A stretch of DNA of 33,355 nucleotides from Acidobacteria bacterium RIFCSPLOWO2_02_FULL_65_29 (GCA_001767435.1 MEKT01000218.1:1-33355); one strand, 5' to 3'. Counted from the first letter of the stretch, positions 15,747 to 24,170 are shown. Numbers and translations: made by a program. Notes: generated from the letters alone by a model not told the origin.

Positions 15747-16425
15747 ACCGATAGCCGAGTCCGACGACGGTCTCGATTTGACGGCCAGCCCCTCCGAGCT
15801 TGCCCCGCAGCCGCCCCACGTGCACGTCCACGGACCGCGTCTCGACCAGCCGGTCGTAGCCCCACACGCGTTCGAGCAGCCGGTCGCGCGACACCACGCG
15901 GTTCTTGTTCTGCACGAGATAACGGAGCAGCTCGAATTCCCGGCGTGTGAGCCGCACCGATTCGCCGTCGACCGCGACGGCGACAGCGTCGAAGTCGGCC
16001 GAGAGGTGCGTCCCTTGGTAAGCGGCGGCGGGACGCTCCTCAGTCTTCGCGCTGCGCCGCAGCACAGCCCGGACGCGGGCCGTCAGCTCGCGCAGGCTGA
16101 ACGGCTTGGTCACATAATCGTCGGCGCCGAGATCCAGACCCGTGACCCGATCCTGTTCGGTGGTCCGCGCCGTGAGCATGATGATCGGCACGTGGCGGGC
16201 GTCGGCCCTGGACCGCAGAATCCGACACACTTCGACGCCGCTCAGCATCGGCAGATTGAGGTCGAGGATGATCAAATCGGGCGGCCCAGCCGCCACGGCC
16301 TTGAGCGCCGCGTCGCCGCTCCCGACGACCTCCGCATCCGCGTCCCCGCTTCGCTCGAGGGTGTGCTTGATCAGACGGGCGATGTCCTGCTCGTCTTCGA
16401 CGATGAGTACTTTGTGTTTGGGCAT
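15733..16425 (-). CDS. phoB: PhoB-like response regulator (OmpR/PhoB family)
   Basis: 230 residues from the ATG at 16425. The receiver domain (1-120) has the acidic pair Glu10/Asp11, the phospho-acceptor Asp55 in LIILDLNLPM, the switch threonine in IIMLTARTTEQD and the lysine in DDYVTKPF. The C-terminal winged helix (about 135-228) has RLTRREFELLRYLV, the recognition region ETRSVDVHVGRLRGKL, and VVGLGYRF. Its own promoter region has four 11-base-spaced Pho-box repeats on the coding strand, and it sits among pst genes, so PhoB is the best call. No histidine kinase gene follows in the window; a PhoR partner must lie elsewhere. A related OmpR-family regulator remains possible. Confidence 0.85.
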   Translation of the reverse strand: MPKHKVLIVEDEQDIARLIKHTLERSGDADAEVVGSGDAALKAVAAGPPDLIILDLNLPMLSGVEVCRILRSRADARHVPIIMLTARTTEQDRVTGLDLGADDYVTKPFSLRELTARVRAVLRRSAKTEERPAAAYQGTHLSADFDAVAVAVDGESVRLTRREFELLRYLVQNKNRVVSRDRLLERVWGYDRLVETRSVDVHVGRLRGKLGGAGRQIETVVGLGYRFIDS

Positions 16426-16490
16426 CGAATGCGCCGGGGGCGCGACCGCATGCGCCCGCGGGCCTCTCGCCGCTGGGCCGCCGTGCAAGT

Positions 16491-16544
16491 ACGTTACTGA
16501 TGCGACGTTTCGACGTCGTATCGAGGCTGTTAAATGTGGGTTAC
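16491..16544 (-). promoter_or_regulatory. Pho box and -10 upstream of the phoB-like gene
   Basis: On the minus strand four hexamers are spaced exactly 11 bases apart: GTAACC (16544), TTAACA (16533), GATACG (16522), GAAACG (16511). Nine bases after the last is a -10-like TAACGT (16496-16491). The same layout occurs before the porin, pstS1 and TonB receptor genes. It predicts that the response regulator controls its own gene. Confidence 0.7.
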
Positions 16545-16595
16545 TTCGCCGCGGATTTGATGTTATCCTGCCGTTGAGGTCCCGAAAGGAGCCCC

Positions 16596-17057
16596 GTGCG
16601 TCTGTTGTTTGCCCGCGCGTCCTGGCTCGTGAGCGGAACATTCGCGGTGGCCGTGCTGCTGGCGGCGCGCCCGGCTGCCCCGCAGTTCGTGTCGCTCTCC
16701 GGCAACCCGCACAACATCCTCGAGGGCAACTGGCAGTCGTGCCAGGAGAAGAACGGACGCTACGCCGAGCGCGTCTACGACCACCTCGTCAACGGCGTCG
16801 GGCAGTTCGAGGTGCACCTGGGGCCGCGACGCGAGTTCGCGATCTTCAAGGGGGTCCAGGACGAGCACCGCGACCACGAGTCCTCCGATAACCTGCTGCA
16901 ACCGTTTCGTGTCGCGATGGAAGGCACCCGGGCGAAACAGCGCTGGGAGATCAAGGCGCTCAACCTGGCGTTCAGGGTGACGCTCGGTGGCGGGTCCCGC
17001 ACCGATTGCGAGAGCTGGTTCATCGTCCTCGAGCCGCTCGAGAAGACGTCGCATTAG
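16596..17057 (+). CDS. Secreted hypothetical protein
   Basis: 153 residues from a GTG at 16596 with AAAGGAG 4 bases upstream. The N-terminal signal peptide (basic MRLLFARASW, then a hydrophobic core ending at about residue 29, AAPQ) directs export. The mature part of about 120 residues contains NWQSCQEKNGRYAERVYDH and two cysteines, and is polar with no membrane helix. I do not recognise a family or catalytic motif. It is divergent from the phoB-like gene; the shared 170-base region holds that gene's Pho box, so co-regulation by phosphate is possible but not shown. It is followed by an intergenic repeat region. Confidence 0.75.
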   Translation: MRLLFARASWLVSGTFAVAVLLAARPAAPQFVSLSGNPHNILEGNWQSCQEKNGRYAERVYDHLVNGVGQFEVHLGPRREFAIFKGVQDEHRDHESSDNLLQPFRVAMEGTRAKQRWEIKALNLAFRVTLGGGSRTDCESWFIVLEPLEKTSH

Positions 17058-17072
17058 ATCAGCTCTCAGCTA

Positions 17073-17198
17073 TTGACTAGCGCCTCTCTGGCTACGGCCG
17101 TTTTCAAAACGGTGTAGCGCAGGTCTTCAGACCTGCACGCGCGCCGCCGTCGGCAGGACTGAAGTCCTGCGCGACATGCCGGCGCGAAGCCTAGTCAA
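17073..17198. repeat. MITE-like region with three hairpins between TTGACTAG inverted ends
   Basis: TTGACTAG (17073-17080) and CTAGTCAA (17191-17198) bracket 126 bases. Inside are three perfect hairpins: ccgtttt-c-aaaacgg (17098-17112, with outer gctac/gtagc), gcaggtcttcagacctgc (17119-17136) and gcaggactgaagtcctgc (17153-17170). It lies in the 247-base gene-free space between the secreted protein and the RMD1 gene. The remainder of that space (17199-17267) shows nothing else I can name. Confidence 0.65.
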
Positions 17199-17267
17199 CA
17201 GCCCGCAGTTCAAAGTCACAGATTCGACTGTCAACTGCAGACGGTCAATTGCGCTAGGCTTGCAGCC

Positions 17268-17309
17268 GATAGCTGAAAGCTGATAGCTGAGAGCTGATAG
17301 CTGAATGAA
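17268..17309. repeat. Period-7 tandem repeat, unit GATAGCT
   Basis: Heptamers gatagct, gaaagct, gatagct, gagagct, gatagct and gaatgaa run up to and through the ATG of the RMD1 gene at 17305. The array therefore occupies the ribosome-binding region of that gene. A short related run (cagctct, cagctat) is at 17060-17073. Confidence 0.9.
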
Positions 17310-18399
17310 CGAGATTCGCGCCGCCCAGATCTCGGCGTTCTATCTGTTCGACGTTGCCGAGACCGTCGATCTCGCGGCCATCCCCGCGCTCATCGGCGGG
17401 CCGACGGTGGCGGCCCGCCTTGCTCCCAAGCCCGCGACGCCCGCCTACGTGCAGTACGACAAGCCGCCCGTGTCATTTGACGGCGAGGCCGTGGGCATCG
17501 GCGAGATCGACGGCTTTCGAGCACGCTTCCGCCTGTACGACTACGGCGTGATCTCGATCGCGCTCACGCGGCCGTTCAGCGGCGACTGGCCGGAGCTGGT
17601 CACGCTCGGCCAATCCCTCATCGAAAACGACGAGCTCGAGGCGCGCGCCGCCGGATTGTGCCGCTCGACGGCCGATCGCCTGCGGCCGGCGCTCAAGGGG
17701 TTTCGGACCACCGACCTCAGCGAGGATTATCTCGTGTATGCGATCACGGAGCTCGATCGGCCGCAGACGGCCGACGAGCTGCTGGCCGCGCGAGGCGGCG
17801 ACATCGCCGCGATGCTGCGCGGGGAACGCCAGCGGCTGAGCGACCAGGAAAGAGAAACGATTCTCGGGCGTCGGATTTCATATCTTGCCGACGACCTGGT
17901 CGTTCCCACCTGGAACGCGGCCTTCGTGTACGACACGCCGGCCGGCGCGCAGGCCGCCCTCGAAATCCTGGAGTTCGCCAACTCTCAGCTGCTCGAGTTT
18001 CGCTATTATGACGAGCGTCTCGACAACGAGCTGGCCGCGATCTACGCGGGGCTGCAGCGGCCGGGCTGGTACGATCAGTGGGTGGGCTCGCGCTATGCCA
18101 GGGCCGCGCGGGGCGTGCACGCGCTCATCATCGAGGTCCAGGAGCTTACCGATCGTACGGAAAACGCCCTCAAATTCACGGGCGACATCTACGCCGCGCG
18201 GCTGTTCCGGTTGGTCGGCGAGCGGCTGGGATTGAGCAGCTGGAAGGCCGACGTCGAGGCGAAGCTCAAGACGCTTGGCGACATCTACCACTTCACCGTC
18301 GAGCAGTCGTCAATGGCGCGCGGCCAGTTTCTCGAGCTCACCATCGTACTGATTCTCGTGCTCGAGCTCGTGCTGATCTTTCTCGGCGTCATGCAGTGA
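17305..18399 (+). CDS. RMD1/YagE (DUF155) family protein with C-terminal membrane anchor
   Basis: 364 residues. The C-terminal half shows the RMD1/DUF155 pattern: ALEILEFANSQLLEFRYYD, then a long helical stretch (LIIEVQELTDRTENALKF and LGDIYHFTVEQSSMARG) and a single hydrophobic helix at the extreme C-terminus (about residues 343-362). The N-terminal half is a soluble mixed alpha/beta region. Yeast Rmd1 relatives are organelle-membrane proteins of poorly known function; the bacterial ones have none assigned. The chosen ATG lies within a heptamer repeat and has no clear ribosome-binding site; no better start is visible. It stands alone upstream of the porin gene. Confidence 0.8.
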   Translation: MNEIRAAQISAFYLFDVAETVDLAAIPALIGGPTVAARLAPKPATPAYVQYDKPPVSFDGEAVGIGEIDGFRARFRLYDYGVISIALTRPFSGDWPELVTLGQSLIENDELEARAAGLCRSTADRLRPALKGFRTTDLSEDYLVYAITELDRPQTADELLAARGGDIAAMLRGERQRLSDQERETILGRRISYLADDLVVPTWNAAFVYDTPAGAQAALEILEFANSQLLEFRYYDERLDNELAAIYAGLQRPGWYDQWVGSRYARAARGVHALIIEVQELTDRTENALKFTGDIYAARLFRLVGERLGLSSWKADVEAKLKTLGDIYHFTVEQSSMARGQFLELTIVLILVLELVLIFLGVMQ

Positions 18400-18461
18400 C
18401 CAGGCGAATCTACCTTGATGCAAGTGCCGCTGTGGCAGCTACCACACGAACGAACGCTGCT

Positions 18462-18515
18462 GTTACACAGATTTAACGTGGCCGTAACAGATGTAAAACC
18501 TGGCGTTGGTACGCT
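18462..18515 (+). promoter_or_regulatory. Pho box and -10 upstream of the porin gene
   Basis: Hexamers at 11-base spacing: GTTACA (18462), TTAACG (18473), GTAACA (18484) and a weaker AAAACC (18495). A -10-like TACGCT (18510-18515) follows after 9 bases, and the porin ATG (18522) comes 6 bases after that. The first three repeats closely resemble those at pstS1. Confidence 0.7.
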
Positions 18516-18521
18516 TGACAC

Positions 18522-19787
18522 ATGAGTTCTTTGCGACCGGAACAAGGGCGCAACACACCACCCTTCTTGGTGCGTGGTTGCACGCTTGGGCTTCTCGTTT
18601 GGTGCGCTCCCTTCGCCTATGCTCAAGGCCGCCAGACGGCGGTGGCCACCGCCGCGAACGTGGCAGCCCCCCGGGGATCTCCGGACGGCAGCACGACGCC
18701 TGCCGCTGCGCAAACCGCGCAAGTGTCGAGCGACGATGAGAAGAGGGAATCGACGTACGACAAGATATGGAAGTTCGCCAAGTGGTACGAGAACGATTCG
18801 AATCCGGTGGTCCAGAGAGTGCTGTTCAGCGGACGATACCAGCACGAGTTCGCAGCGATCGACGCGGACGAAGGCGATCTCGACGACTGGAATGTCCGGC
18901 GTATGCGGCTGGGCCCGAGAGTGACGCTTTTCCACACGTTCACCCTTCACGGCGAGATTGAACTCAACCCGCAGGAACGCGACCCACTATACGTGCGGTT
19001 GACGGACCTGTACTTGCAGTGGAGCAGAAGCGGCCGGCTCGCGCTGACGTTCGGCAAACACGGCGTGCCCTTCACGATGGACGGGGCAACATCGTCCAAG
19101 GAACTCCTCGCGATCGATCGAAGCAACTTGAGCAACAACATGTGGTTTCCGCAGGAATACATTCCTGGCGTAAGCGTGTCGGGCAGGGTCGCCCCCTGGG
19201 TCTATCGTGCTGGCGTGTACTCGGCGGGCGAAGCGAACCGCGAATTCGGCGAGTTCAACGGAAGCGTCTTTGTTCTTGCCGTCCTTGGCTACGACTTTGC
19301 GAAGCCGCTCGGAGTGAAGGAGGCGCTGCTGGCCGGCAACTACGTGCATCAGGATCCGGATTCGGCTAACTCCTTTACTCGACAGCTCGAGCGCATTGTG
19401 TCTGTCAACTTCAAGTTGGATGCGGGCACGTGGGGCGCGCGCGCAGATGTGTCGGCCGCGTCCGGGTACCTGGGCCAGAGCAATCTGTGGGGCGTGATGG
19501 CCATGCCGCACGTCAACCTCACCCGCAAGCTCCAGCTCGTCGGTCGCTACACGCGCCTCGAGAGCGATGACCCCAACGGAGTCCGGTTCGGGACGTATGA
19601 AAACCGCGTAGTCCCAGGCCGGGGTGACCGGTACGACGAGCTGTATCTGGGCGCCAACTACTTCTTCTACGATCACAAGCTCAAGCTGCAGAGCGGCATT
19701 CAATTTGCGGACATGAACGATCGCGCCAACGACGGCGGGGAGTATTCGGGTGTGTCGTGGACAACGGGCATTCGCGTTGGTTGGTGA
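18522..19787 (+). CDS. Phosphate-selective porin, OprO/OprP family
   Basis: 421 residues with a signal peptide (cleavage near AYAQG, about residue 35). The mature protein has the alternating aromatic/polar strands of an outer-membrane barrel and ends in an aromatic residue (RVGW). RMRLGPRVTLFHTFTLHGEIEL, TDLYLQWSRSGRLALTFGKH and the SSKELLAIDRS loop region match the Porin_O_P family of anion- and phosphate-selective porins. It would admit phosphate across the outer membrane. It stands directly upstream of pstSCA and has its own Pho-type promoter whose -10 lies only 6 bases from the ATG, which suggests a leaderless transcript. Substrate selectivity for phosphate or pyrophosphate is inferred from family and context. 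Confidence 0.87.
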   Translation: MSSLRPEQGRNTPPFLVRGCTLGLLVWCAPFAYAQGRQTAVATAANVAAPRGSPDGSTTPAAAQTAQVSSDDEKRESTYDKIWKFAKWYENDSNPVVQRVLFSGRYQHEFAAIDADEGDLDDWNVRRMRLGPRVTLFHTFTLHGEIELNPQERDPLYVRLTDLYLQWSRSGRLALTFGKHGVPFTMDGATSSKELLAIDRSNLSNNMWFPQEYIPGVSVSGRVAPWVYRAGVYSAGEANREFGEFNGSVFVLAVLGYDFAKPLGVKEALLAGNYVHQDPDSANSFTRQLERIVSVNFKLDAGTWGARADVSAASGYLGQSNLWGVMAMPHVNLTRKLQLVGRYTRLESDDPNGVRFGTYENRVVPGRGDRYDELYLGANYFFYDHKLKLQSGIQFADMNDRANDGGEYSGVSWTTGIRVGW

Positions 19788-19828
19788 ACTTCCAACAGGC
19801 TGAAAGACGCCGCCTGAAGCGAAAGCTC

Positions 19829-19856
19829 AGAAGCGAGAAGTGAGGAAGGCAGAAGG
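19829..19856. repeat. Weak period-7 repeat (AGAAGTG type)
   Basis: Heptamers agaagcg, agaagtg, aggaagg, cagaagg. It is more degenerate than the other arrays and lies just upstream of the pstS1 Pho box, in the 133-base space after the porin gene. Confidence 0.4.
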
Positions 19857-19858
19857 CA

Positions 19859-19913
19859 TTTACACGGATTTAACAGACCCGAAACCGCGGCGTAATGGCT
19901 GCAACGGTAGGCT
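19859..19913 (+). promoter_or_regulatory. Pho box and -10 upstream of pstS1
   Basis: Four hexamers at exact 11-base spacing: TTTACA (19859), TTAACA (19870), GAAACC (19881), GTAATG (19892). Ten bases later is TAGGCT (19908-19913), and the pstS ATG (19921) follows after 7 bases. No ribosome-binding site lies between them, so initiation may be leaderless. Confidence 0.75.
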
Positions 19914-19920
19914 GTAGCCC

Positions 19921-20973
19921 ATGAAGCTTCTATCTCGATACATCTCCGTCGGTTCGACGGTGCTCGCCTCAGCCCTTGTATGCGCCGCGTGCGGAGGCGG
20001 CGGATCGCAGGAGGCGTCGCCGTCTGGATCCTCAGCGTCCCCGGTGCGCGCGGACATCATCAAGGTCGACGGGTCGAGCACGGTGTTTCCGATCACCGAG
20101 GCCGTCGCCGAAGAATTTCAGCGCGCCAACGCCGGCATGCGCGTCACGGTCGGCATTTCGGGAACCGGCGGGGGGTTCCAGAAGTTCTGCCGCGACGAGA
20201 CCGACGTCTCGGACGCGTCGCGGCCCATCAGGCCGACGGAAGTCGAGGCGTGCGCCACGGCCGGCGTGCAGTACATCGAGCTGCCCGTGGCGTACGACGG
20301 GCTGGCCATTGTCGTCAACCCGAAGAACACGTGGGCAACGTCGATGACCGTCGCCGAGCTCAAGAAGATGTGGGAGCCCGAGGCGCAGGGGAAGGTGATG
20401 CGCTGGAGCCAGGTGCGGGCGGGATGGCCCGACCGGGAGCTGCACCTGTTTGGCGCGGGCGTCGACTCGGGCACCTTCGACTACTTCACCGAAGCGATCA
20501 ACGGCAAGGAAGATGCGAGCCGCGGCGACTACACCTCGAGCGAAGACGACAATGTCATCGTGCAGGGCGTGAGCGGCGACGAGGGCGCGCTCGGGTTCTT
20601 CGGCTATGCGTACTACGCCGAGAACAAGGACAAGCTCAAGCTGGTGCCGGTCGACGACGGCGACGATGCCAATGGCAAGGGCCCCATCCTGGCCTCGCTC
20701 GAAACCGTCAAGGACGGTACGTATCGGCCCCTCTCGCGGCCGATCTTCATCTATCCGAAACTGAAGGCGCTCGAACGGCCCGAGGTGAGGCAGTTCGTCG
20801 AGTTCTACCTGGGCAAGGGCGTCCCGCTGGTGACCGAGGTTGGTTACATTCCCCTGAGCGATCGCGAGTACGAGATGGTGCGCGGGCGGCTGAGCAGTCG
20901 GAAGAGCGGGTCGATGTACGAAGGCACCGACAGCCACAGTCAGGTCACACTCGAGCAGCGTCTGTCGAGATAG
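19921..20973 (+). CDS. pstS: Phosphate ABC transporter substrate-binding lipoprotein PstS (copy 1)
   Basis: 350 residues. The N-terminus is a lipoprotein-type signal ending in CAAC (Cys24), then a Gly/Ser-rich spacer. Phosphate-site loops of the PstS family are visible: [11 protein letters not shown] (49-59), [11 protein letters not shown] (80-90), DVSDASRPI, and VDSGTFDYF further on. It captures phosphate in the periplasm and hands it to PstC/PstA. It is the first gene of pstS-pstC-pstA, with 13 bases before pstC, and is controlled by a four-repeat Pho box. A charged tail (from about residue 325) follows the binding fold. No pstB lies downstream; the canonical pstB at 8532-9392 is the likely ATPase. 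Confidence 0.95.
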   Translation: MKLLSRYISVGSTVLASALVCAACGGGGSQEASPSGSSASPVRADIIKVDGSSTVFPITEAVAEEFQRANAGMRVTVGISGTGGGFQKFCRDETDVSDASRPIRPTEVEACATAGVQYIELPVAYDGLAIVVNPKNTWATSMTVAELKKMWEPEAQGKVMRWSQVRAGWPDRELHLFGAGVDSGTFDYFTEAINGKEDASRGDYTSSEDDNVIVQGVSGDEGALGFFGYAYYAENKDKLKLVPVDDGDDANGKGPILASLETVKDGTYRPLSRPIFIYPKLKALERPEVRQFVEFYLGKGVPLVTEVGYIPLSDREYEMVRGRLSSRKSGSMYEGTDSHSQVTLEQRLSR

Positions 20974-20986
20974 CGACCACCCACCT

Positions 20987-21877
20987 ATGCGGCTTCGCTC
21001 GCGCGTCGTCGTCGAGTTCGTCATCGAGCGCGCGCTCTTCGTCTGCGCCGCCGCATCCGTGCTCATCACGCTCGGGATTATTCTGGTCCTGTTGTTCGAG
21101 ACGCTCGCCTTTTTGCGGGAAGTGCCGATCCTCGAGTTCGTCTCCGGCACGGTGTGGACGCCGCTTTTTTCAGACAAGCATTTCGGGGTGCTGCCGCTCG
21201 TGACCGGGACGCTCCTGGCCTCGATGGTCGCGATGGTCGTGGCCCTGCCTGCCGGGCTGTTGACCGCGATCTACCTGAGCGAGTACGCGACCGCCGGCGT
21301 CCGGCGCGTGGTCCGGCCGGTACTCGAGGTGCTCGCCGGCGTGCCGACGGTGGTGTACGGATACTTCGCGCTCCTGTTCGTCACTCCGCTCCTGCAGCGG
21401 TTCGTGCCGGGCCTGTCGGGTTTCAACGCGCTCAGCCCGGGCATCGTGATGGGCATCATGATTCTGCCGCTCGTGTCGTCGCTGTCGGAGGACGCGCTGC
21501 ACAGCGTGCCGAACGGCCTGCGCGAAGGCGCCTATGCGCTCGGCGCGACGCGGATGCAGACATCGCTCCGGGTGGTGGTGCCGGCGGCGTTCTCGGGGAT
21601 CTCAGCGGCGGCGATTCTGGCGGCGTCGCGCGCGATCGGCGAAACCATGATCGTGGCCATCGCGGCGGGGCAGCAGCCCCGGCTGACGCTCGACCCGCGC
21701 GTGCCGGTCGAAACGATGACCGCCTACATCGTGCAGGTCAGCCTCGGCGACACACCGGCGGGCACGCTCGAATACCGGACGATTTTCGCGGTCGGCATGC
21801 TGCTGTTCCTCGGTACGTTCGTCCTCAACCTCGTCTCGAACTGGCTGCGGAACCGCTTTCGCGAGGAGTATGCATGA
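20987..21877 (+). CDS. pstC: Phosphate ABC transporter permease PstC (copy 1)
   Basis: 296 residues with six membrane helices in the binding-protein-dependent permease pattern. The ATPase-coupling EAA loop is seen in [20 protein letters not shown], and [15 protein letters not shown] is typical of PstC. It forms the inner-membrane channel with PstA. It starts 13 bases after pstS1 and its stop overlaps the pstA start (ATGA). It is shorter and differs in sequence from the second pstC at 30166-31074. Confidence 0.95.
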   Translation: MRLRSRVVVEFVIERALFVCAAASVLITLGIILVLLFETLAFLREVPILEFVSGTVWTPLFSDKHFGVLPLVTGTLLASMVAMVVALPAGLLTAIYLSEYATAGVRRVVRPVLEVLAGVPTVVYGYFALLFVTPLLQRFVPGLSGFNALSPGIVMGIMILPLVSSLSEDALHSVPNGLREGAYALGATRMQTSLRVVVPAAFSGISAAAILAASRAIGETMIVAIAAGQQPRLTLDPRVPVETMTAYIVQVSLGDTPAGTLEYRTIFAVGMLLFLGTFVLNLVSNWLRNRFREEYA

Positions 21878-22776
21878 GCGGCGCCGGGAGCCAGGGCGCG
21901 AAGGCGGCGGCTCCGCTGGCCGCCGGTCGGCGCTGGTCGCGGTACGCCGGCGATCGGCTGCTGGCGTCGTTCGGCCTGCTCGTGATGCTGCTCGCGCTGG
22001 CGTCGCTCGGCGCGCTGCTGTACGACGTGCTCGGCGACGGGCTGGGCCGTCTCTCGTGGCAGTTCCTCACGAGCCTCCCTTCGCGGCGCGCCGAGCAGGC
22101 GGGCATCCTGACGGCGCTCGTCGGCAGCGTGTACGTGATCGCCATCACGGCGATCATCGCCGTGCCGTTCGGCGTCGCCGCGGCGGTGCACCTCGAGGAG
22201 TACGGGGGGCGCGGCTGGCTGTCGGGGCTGATCGAGATCAACATCGCGAATCTTGCCGGCGTGCCGTCCATCATCTACGGATTGCTTGGGCTCGGGCTCT
22301 TCGTGCGAGCCATGGGGATGGGCCAGAGCGTGCTGGCGGGCGGCTCCACGCTCGCGCTGCTCGCGCTGCCCGTGATCATCATCTCGACGCGCGAAGCGCT
22401 GCGCGCCGTGCCCAAGTCGCTGCGCGAGGGCTCCTACGCGCTGGGCGCCACCAGGTGGCAAACCATCTGGCACCAGGTGCTGCCGGCCGCCGTGCCGGGG
22501 ATTCTCACGGGACTCATCCTCGCCCTGTCGCGCGCCATCGGTGAAACCGCGCCGCTCATCACCATCGGCGCGCTCACCTACGTGCCGTTCCTGCCGACCG
22601 ACGTCTGGTCGCCCTTCACCGTCCTGCCGATTCAGATCTTCAACTGGGTGTCGCGTCCGCAGGCGGCCTTCGCCGAGAACGCCGCGGCCGGCATCATCGT
22701 GCTGCTCGGTCTGCTGCTCGTGATGAACGCCGTCGCGATCGTCCTGCGCGACCGGTTCCAGAGGCGCGCGGCCTGA
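21874..22776 (+). CDS. pstA: Phosphate ABC transporter permease PstA (copy 1)
   Basis: 300 residues from the ATG at 21874, which overlaps the pstC stop by 4 bases and has GAGGAG upstream within pstC. It has six membrane helices, the PstA signature [16 protein letters not shown], the coupling loop [20 protein letters not shown] and [16 protein letters not shown]. The N-terminus before the first helix is about 30 residues, the normal length, in contrast to the second PstA. A longer upstream open frame overlaps pstC and is not used. It ends the pstSCA operon; a strong hairpin follows at 22798-22873. Confidence 0.95.
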   Translation: MSGAGSQGAKAAAPLAAGRRWSRYAGDRLLASFGLLVMLLALASLGALLYDVLGDGLGRLSWQFLTSLPSRRAEQAGILTALVGSVYVIAITAIIAVPFGVAAAVHLEEYGGRGWLSGLIEINIANLAGVPSIIYGLLGLGLFVRAMGMGQSVLAGGSTLALLALPVIIISTREALRAVPKSLREGSYALGATRWQTIWHQVLPAAVPGILTGLILALSRAIGETAPLITIGALTYVPFLPTDVWSPFTVLPIQIFNWVSRPQAAFAENAAAGIIVLLGLLLVMNAVAIVLRDRFQRRAA

Positions 22777-22797
22777 GCGGCGCACCACGACGACATT

Positions 22798-23021
22798 AAC
22801 GCAGAGACCGCAGAGATCGCAGAGTTTCTGAGTCGTGAAAAAGGTTCTCTGCGCGCTCTGCGAGCTCTGCGTTGATCGTCGTAACCAGCGGCTACTGCCG
22901 GCACAGCCGGCCGGCGTGCGATACGCCGCCAGCCGAGCCGTGACCCTCCATGCGTGACTATCCGTGCCCTCTGTGGTGAGGTCTTTCTCTGCGATCTCTG
23001 CGGTCCCTGCGTTGATCGTCG
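22798..23021. repeat. Three copies of a CGCAGAG-based 27-base repeat, one inverted
   Basis: The copy at 22798-22824 pairs with the reverse complement of 22987-23013 at 26 of 27 bases, and less perfectly with 22847-22873. The latter two copies are direct repeats and share the extension gatcgtcg (to 22881 and 23021). Within a copy the unit gcagag recurs every 9 bases. The region fills the 248-base space between convergent pstA and the phosphodiesterase gene. The 22798/22873 pair can form a long hairpin just after pstA and could terminate the operon; no gene is seen. Confidence 0.8.
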
Positions 23022-23024
23022 CGG

Positions 23025-23993
23025 CTATGGCTGTTGCCGACGCGGGAACAGGTCCGGATTGTTCGTGAACAGCGCGTCGATGCCGAGGTCGTTCAGGAAG
23101 TGCGCCATCTCGGCTCGTGCGGCGGCCTGATTGGTCTTCTCGTCGGTCGTGAACGTCCACGAGGTCACGGTGAGCTTCAGCGCGTGCGCGCGCGCGACCA
23201 TCTCTGGTTGCGAAGTGATCACGCGCTTCTCGGGCGCGACGCCCGTCGCAAACGTCGCAACCTCCTTCAAGCGCGCCTCGGTGACATCGGCCGCCTCCGA
23301 CGTGAGGAACACGCGTGGAACCGTCGGCAGCTCGGTGGCCATGCGCCGGATCGTGGCTTCATCGAACGACTGGATGATGAGGGGCGTGGTCTTCAGCGAC
23401 TCGGGCCGCTCCAACCCGTGCTTCTTCACCGAGTCGACGAAGATCTTCGCCATGTCGACGCCGCGCGCAGCGTAGAACGGGGGAGATTTCAGCTCGGGAT
23501 ACATCCCTGTCCCGGGGCGGCCTCGAACCAGCGCAATCGCTTCGTCCCATGTGACGATGCGCTCGCCCATGAACTTGCCGCTGAACCAGCGGCCCATATC
23601 GAGCTTGCGAATCTCGTCCAGCGTGAAGTCGTTTGCGACGTAGCGCCTGGCGGGGCCCCTGCCGGCGCCCGTTCCGGCCAGCTGCTTCGAAAACCGATCG
23701 GGGAAAACCGTCGCGACGTCACTCGTGCGCTCGAGCGTGTCGTCGTGCAGGCAGATGAGCACGCCGTCCTTGGTCACGGCCAGATCCTGCTCGACGTAAT
23801 CCGCGCCCTGCACCATCGCCAGCCGGTACGCCGTCAGCGTGTGCTCGGGCGCGTACGCCGACGCGCCGCGATGCGCGATGTTCTCTTTCGCGCCTGCGCC
23901 TCGCCCCTGGGCCACGGCCATCATTTGAGCGCCAGCCAGAATTGAGCAGGCGATGACGGTTCGCAGCACAGCATGGGCATGCATGGGCGTCAT
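23025..23993 (-). CDS. Glycerophosphodiester phosphodiesterase, secreted
   Basis: 322 residues from the ATG at 23993, with a signal peptide ending near MMAVAQG. The GDPD catalytic site is clear: IAHRGASAYAPEHT (His and Arg of the HRG motif, metal Glu in PEHT), VEQDLAVTKDG with the second metal Glu/Asp pair, and LHDDTLERTS with the second catalytic histidine. It hydrolyses glycerophosphodiesters from lipid turnover to glycerol-3-phosphate and an alcohol, a phosphate-scavenging step found in Pho regulons. A perfect -10, TATAAT, is at 23997-23992. It overlaps this ATG, but lies 7 bases before a second in-frame ATG at 23984, which may be the real, leaderless start. Only one Pho-like half-site (TGTAAA, 24041-24036) is nearby. 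Confidence 0.93.
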   Translation of the reverse strand: MTPMHAHAVLRTVIACSILAGAQMMAVAQGRGAGAKENIAHRGASAYAPEHTLTAYRLAMVQGADYVEQDLAVTKDGVLICLHDDTLERTSDVATVFPDRFSKQLAGTGAGRGPARRYVANDFTLDEIRKLDMGRWFSGKFMGERIVTWDEAIALVRGRPGTGMYPELKSPPFYAARGVDMAKIFVDSVKKHGLERPESLKTTPLIIQSFDEATIRRMATELPTVPRVFLTSEAADVTEARLKEVATFATGVAPEKRVITSQPEMVARAHALKLTVTSWTFTTDEKTNQAAARAEMAHFLNDLGIDALFTNNPDLFPRRQQP

Positions 23994-23997
23994 TATA
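23992..23997 (-). promoter_or_regulatory. Consensus -10 box before the phosphodiesterase gene
   Basis: TATAAT on the minus strand, 7 bases before the in-frame ATG at 23984. A transcript starting at the usual distance would begin at or next to that ATG. No -35 hexamer of quality is seen. The rest of the divergent 24000-24268 space holds the TonB receptor promoter and nothing else I can support. Confidence 0.55.
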
Positions 23998-24170
23998 CGA
24001 GGCCGCCTCGGCGCCGGCGGCCGCTTCGAAGAGAGTTTACACCTGTGCCGCTCGTCCGACATGCCACGGTGACGCGCCGCTGGCACCATGGACGCATCGC
24101 GGTATCGCGACTGAGGGCGCCCATGAATCTCCAGCAGGTCGAACAATTGATCGCGCTCATCCGGATGGAG

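Noticed and set aside
24036-24041. Pho box for the phosphodiesterase gene
   Set aside because: Only one TGTAAA half-site is present; the positions 11 bases to each side do not match and the distance to the -10 is wrong.
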